From: GWE2-42-39 sp942493345
GTDB taxonomy: Bacteria; Bacteroidota; Bacteroidia; Bacteroidales; Prolixibacteraceae
Reading direction: 5' to 3'
DNA length: 64,000 nt
Assembly: GCA_942493345.1 (NCBI GenBank)
Contig: OW818695.1
Coordinates: 1,302,001-1,366,000, forward strand
The position numbers were made by a program, and so were the translations under genes. This document shows, in pieces, positions 62,301 through 64,000 of this stretch (its first letter is position 1; every line of letters begins with the position of its first letter). The notes below the pieces were generated by a model that was not told the DNA's origin, searched no databases, and worked only from the letters and a program-made list of their open reading frames with translations.

Positions 62301-64000
62301 GGGTATTTCTTCTGATTGGGTGATCGTAACCGATTCCGTATCGGTACAGCCATTGGATGAAGTAACCGTAACAGTATATGTGGCAGGAGCGGTAACTGAT
62401 AGCGCGGCATCGGTGCCGACCACCGTTGTTCCGTTCGACCACGAATAAGTGCTGCCGCCGGTGGCCGTTAAACTGATCGAAGTGCGGCTGCAGGTCAACT
62501 CGGTCGCACCGGTATTGTTGGTGATGCCCGCGGTCGGGGCTGTTGTGTTCTGGGTAATGCTGACAGCTTCGGTATCGGTACAGCCATTGGATGAAGTAAC
62601 CGTAACAGTATATGTGGCAGGAGCAGTAACTGACAGCGCAGCATCAGTGCCTACTTCCGTTGTTCCGTTCGACCACGAATAAGCGCTGCCGCCGGTAGCC
62701 GTCAAACTGATCGAGGTACGGCTGCAGGTCAGTTCGGTTGAACCTGTATTGTTGGTGATGCCCGCGGTCGGGAATGTTATGTTCTGGGTAATCGTAACCG
62801 ATTCGGTATCGGTACAGCCATTGGACGAAGTGACGGTAACGGTATAGGAAGCAGGAGCGGTAACCGATAGCGCTGCATCAGTGCCGACTACCGTTGTGCC
62901 GTTCGACCACGAATAAGTCCCGCCGCCGGTGGCTGTCAAACTGATCGAGGTGCGGCTGCAGGTCAACTCGGTTGCACCTGTATTGTTGGTGATACCTGCG
63001 ATCGGGGCTGTCGTATTCTGGGTAATTACCTTGTTGGTCGTAGTACTACACCCGTTATCCGGATCTGTTATTGTGGCCGTGTAGATTCCCGCTGCATCTA
63101 CTGTCAATGTCGCTGCATCTGCTCCCGAAACAATATGTCCGCCAGTGGTGGTCCATGCATACGTCAGGTTCGAGGTCCCGGCTTTATCTGTTGCACTGGC
63201 TGTCAAATTAATCGTGGTGGTGGTACAGGTTAATATCGTTGTCGGGGAACTCACAGATGCGCCACTTGGTAGCTCATCTGATGGGGTAATCGTAACCGAT
63301 TCAGTATCGGTACAGCCATTGGCCGAAGTGACGGTAACGGTATAGGAAGCAGGAGCGGTGACCGATAACGCTGCATCAGTGCCGACTACCGTTGTGCCGT
63401 TCGACCACGAATAAGCGCTGCCGCCGGTAGCTGTCAAACTGATCGAAGTGCGGCTGCAGGTCAGTTCGGTTGAACCGGTATTGTTGGTGATGCCCGCGGT
63501 CGGGAATGTTATGTTCTGGGTAATCGTAACCGATTCTGTATCGGTACAGCCATTGGCCGAAGTGACGGTAACGGTATAGGAAGCAGGAGCGGTGACCGAT
63601 AACGCTGCATCAGTGCCGACTACCGTTGTGCCGTTCGACCACGAATAAGTCCCGCCGCCGGTGGCCGTTAAACTGATCGAGGTGCGGCTGCAGGTCAACT
63701 CGGTTGCACCTGTATTGTTGGTGATACCTGCGATCGGGGCTGTCGTATTCTGGGTAATTACCTTGTTGGTCGTAGTACTACACCCGTTATCCGGATCTGT
63801 TATTGTGGCCGTGTAGATTCCCGCTGCATCTACTGTCAATGTCGCTGCATCTGCTCCCGAAACAATATGTCCGCCAGTGGTGGTCCATGCATACGTCAGG
63901 TTCGAGGTCCCGGCTTTATCTGTTGCACTGGCTGTCAAATTAATCGTGGTGGTGGTACAGGTTAATATCGTTGTCGGGGAACTCACAGATGCGCCACTTG
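59328..64000 (-). CDS. Giant T9SS adhesin, repeat region; 5' end outside window
   Basis: SprB-like surface adhesin; 1,557 codons are visible and the frame stays open at the right edge, so the start is outside. From the N-terminal side it has three 88-residue modules (SSPTTILTCTTTTINLTAS type) and seven 78-residue modules (GITNNTGSTELTCSRTSISL type). Each module carries a Cys pair (LTC and NGC). Next come a unique Ig-like domain (NVSLTSGSTYAWTVPSGATI), a PKD domain (VYNWDFGIGASP), another Ig-like domain (WQQSTNNGANWTDIS) and five cadherin-like repeats with NDSDPDGD motifs. Nearly every residue class is Thr/Ser/Asn-rich, typical of secreted adhesins. The frame ends at the apparent frameshift near 59330. 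Confidence 0.9.
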   Translation of the reverse strand, partial: SGASVSSPTTILTCTTTTINLTASATDKAGTSNLTYAWTTTGGHIVSGADAATLTVDAAGIYTATITDPDNGCSTTTNKVITQNTTAPIAGITNNTGATELTCSRTSISLTATGGGTYSWSNGTTVVGTDAALSVTAPASYTVTVTSANGCTDTESVTITQNITFPTAGITNNTGSTELTCSRTSISLTATGGSAYSWSNGTTVVGTDAALSVTAPASYTVTVTSANGCTDTESVTITPSDELPSGASVSSPTTILTCTTTTINLTASATDKAGTSNLTYAWTTTGGHIVSGADAATLTVDAAGIYTATITDPDNGCSTTTNKVITQNTTAPIAGITNNTGATELTCSRTSISLTATGGGTYSWSNGTTVVGTDAALSVTAPASYTVTVTSSNGCTDTESVTITQNITFPTAGITNNTGSTELTCSRTSISLTATGGSAYSWSNGTTEVGTDAALSVTAPATYTVTVTSSNGCTDTEAVSITQNTTAPTAGITNNTGATELTCSRTSISLTATGGSTYSWSNGTTVVGTDAALSVTAPATYTVTVTSSNGCTDTESVTITQSEEIPSGASVSSPTTILTCTTTTINLTASATDKAGTSNLTYAWTTTGGHIVSGADAATLTVDAAGTYTATITDPDNGCSTTTNKVITQNTTFPTAGITNNTGATELTCSRTSISLTATGGGTYSWSNGTTVVGTDAALSVTAPASYTVTVTSANGCTDTESVTITQNITFPTAGITNNTGSTELTCSRTSISLTATGGGTYSWSNGTTVVGTDAALSVTAPATYTVTVTSSNGCTDTESVVIIQNISVPTTSAITGNSAPACNATGITYNVSLTSGSTYAWTVPSGATITSGATGPNNNSVTVNFGSNSGDITVTETNAAGCMGAARTLAVTLQGCGMTANFSGTPLSICESSTVTFTNTSIGTSGSTVYNWDFGIGASPATANTVGPHPVAYTSSGTKTISLIITDGASDTETKIGYITVSQNPVGGTISGGGSVVSGANSTTLTLSGHSGTISKWQQSTNNGANWTDISNTNTTLTVTNLSQTTIYRAVVTNGVCPPVNSGIATIAVAILNLPPVAQRDVYVVYDNQPFSDNVSTNDSDPDGNALVYNTTLFVKPTQGIVIMNSNGIFSYFPFTGAKGIDQFIYRVCDNATASLCVEQYVDISFFNDGPVAGNDSFITEEKMTISGSLKENDSDPNQDNLIYNTSPVVNPQHGSVIINPNGTFTYTPASTYVGSDSFTYQVCDDGSPSKCTDAQVIITITKAAVINHQPVAMNDINNTLMNAAVSGNVLTNDSDPDGNPIALISTPYAPPSNGKVVLQTNGTYTYMPNNNFTGEDFFMYVICEVGTSPILCDTAMVTIEVRPAVAGNRAPVANEDEISTSINKPVSGNMLLNDFDPDMNNFSVSSITSNVKNGVLEFHKDGTFTYTPNNDFEGIDQFVYEICDDASSSLCSRATVTITVKAMGEGNNAPFAADDAEFITGSTLSGDVSLNDSDPDGDNLIFTIFSSPSKGTVTMKSDGTYEYILNAGIWEGSDQFVYQVCDDGEPIKCSKATV
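61590..64000 (-). repeat. Homogenised tandem coding repeats in the adhesin
   Basis: The landmark GCTGCAGGTCA falls at regular steps: the GGTCA of each copy is at 61761, 61995, 62493, 62727, 62961, 63459 and 63693. Steps are 234 or 498 bases (234 + 264), so 78- and 88-codon modules alternate in blocks of two, three and two. Copies are nearly identical at DNA level, including third positions, which indicates recent duplication or gene conversion. The array continues beyond the window. Confidence 0.93.

Overview
The window is a chromosomal segment from a member of the Bacteroidota, most likely a Marinilabiliales/Prolixibacteraceae-like relative; the family placement is inference. The evidence is a complete porP-gldK-gldL-gldM-gldN type IX secretion (T9SS)/gliding cluster, a second PorP/SprF gene beside a PorE-like OmpA protein and a giant adhesin ending in a T9SS type B sorting domain, split methylmalonyl-CoA mutase subunits, a eukaryote-like glycogen branching enzyme, and many promoters with the Bacteroidota -7 box TAnnTTTG.

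Layout. 1-6.4 kb: the 3' part of an M20 dipeptidase, PBP1A and topA. 6.5-16.2 kb: an arginase-fold protein that has lost metal ligands, a complete IS982-family element inserted exactly at its stop codon, then porP, gldKLMN and, after a terminator, a second gldK. 16.2-19.1 kb: mannose-1-phosphate guanylyltransferase and an MlaE/MlaF lipid transporter pair. 19.1-27.8 kb: a minus-strand glycogen cluster (branching enzyme, histidine kinase, GSCFA protein, debranching enzyme, glycosyltransferase, GH57). 28-33.8 kb: a palindrome-bounded non-coding element, a DEAD-box helicase, a broken RhuM gene, dprA, 3-methyladenine glycosylase and an O-antigen ligase-like protein. 33.9-36.8 kb: rplM-rpsI-rpsB-tsf with structured leaders. 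36.8-39.6 kb: an accessory island with a REP-associated tyrosine transposase (RAYT), several families of multi-stem palindromes and a lone KAP-type P-loop NTPase. 39.6-52 kb: mutBA, a lipoprotein, a methyltransferase with a palindrome inserted in its reading frame, gpmI, a DUF3109 gene, lipB/lipA and a TPR protein. 52.1-53.4 kb: tRNA-Thr(CGT), an IS982 remnant and six copies of a multi-hairpin unit. 53.4-64 kb: PorE-like, PorP/SprF-like and the giant repeat adhesin, which carries an apparent single-base frameshift and runs off the right edge.

How the parts work together. The GldLM motor, the GldKN ring and PorP are core parts of the machine that exports proteins with T9SS C-terminal domains; the adhesin at the right end is a predicted client, with its own PorP/PorE pair as likely surface anchor. 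The glycogen cluster provides chain extension, branching, debranching and hydrolysis in one probable operon. The most unusual material is non-coding or mobile: the RAYT/palindrome/KAP island, the 115-bp array, the in-frame palindrome in the methyltransferase and the element at 27.97-28.36 kb. All function statements come from reading motifs by eye; no database search was run.
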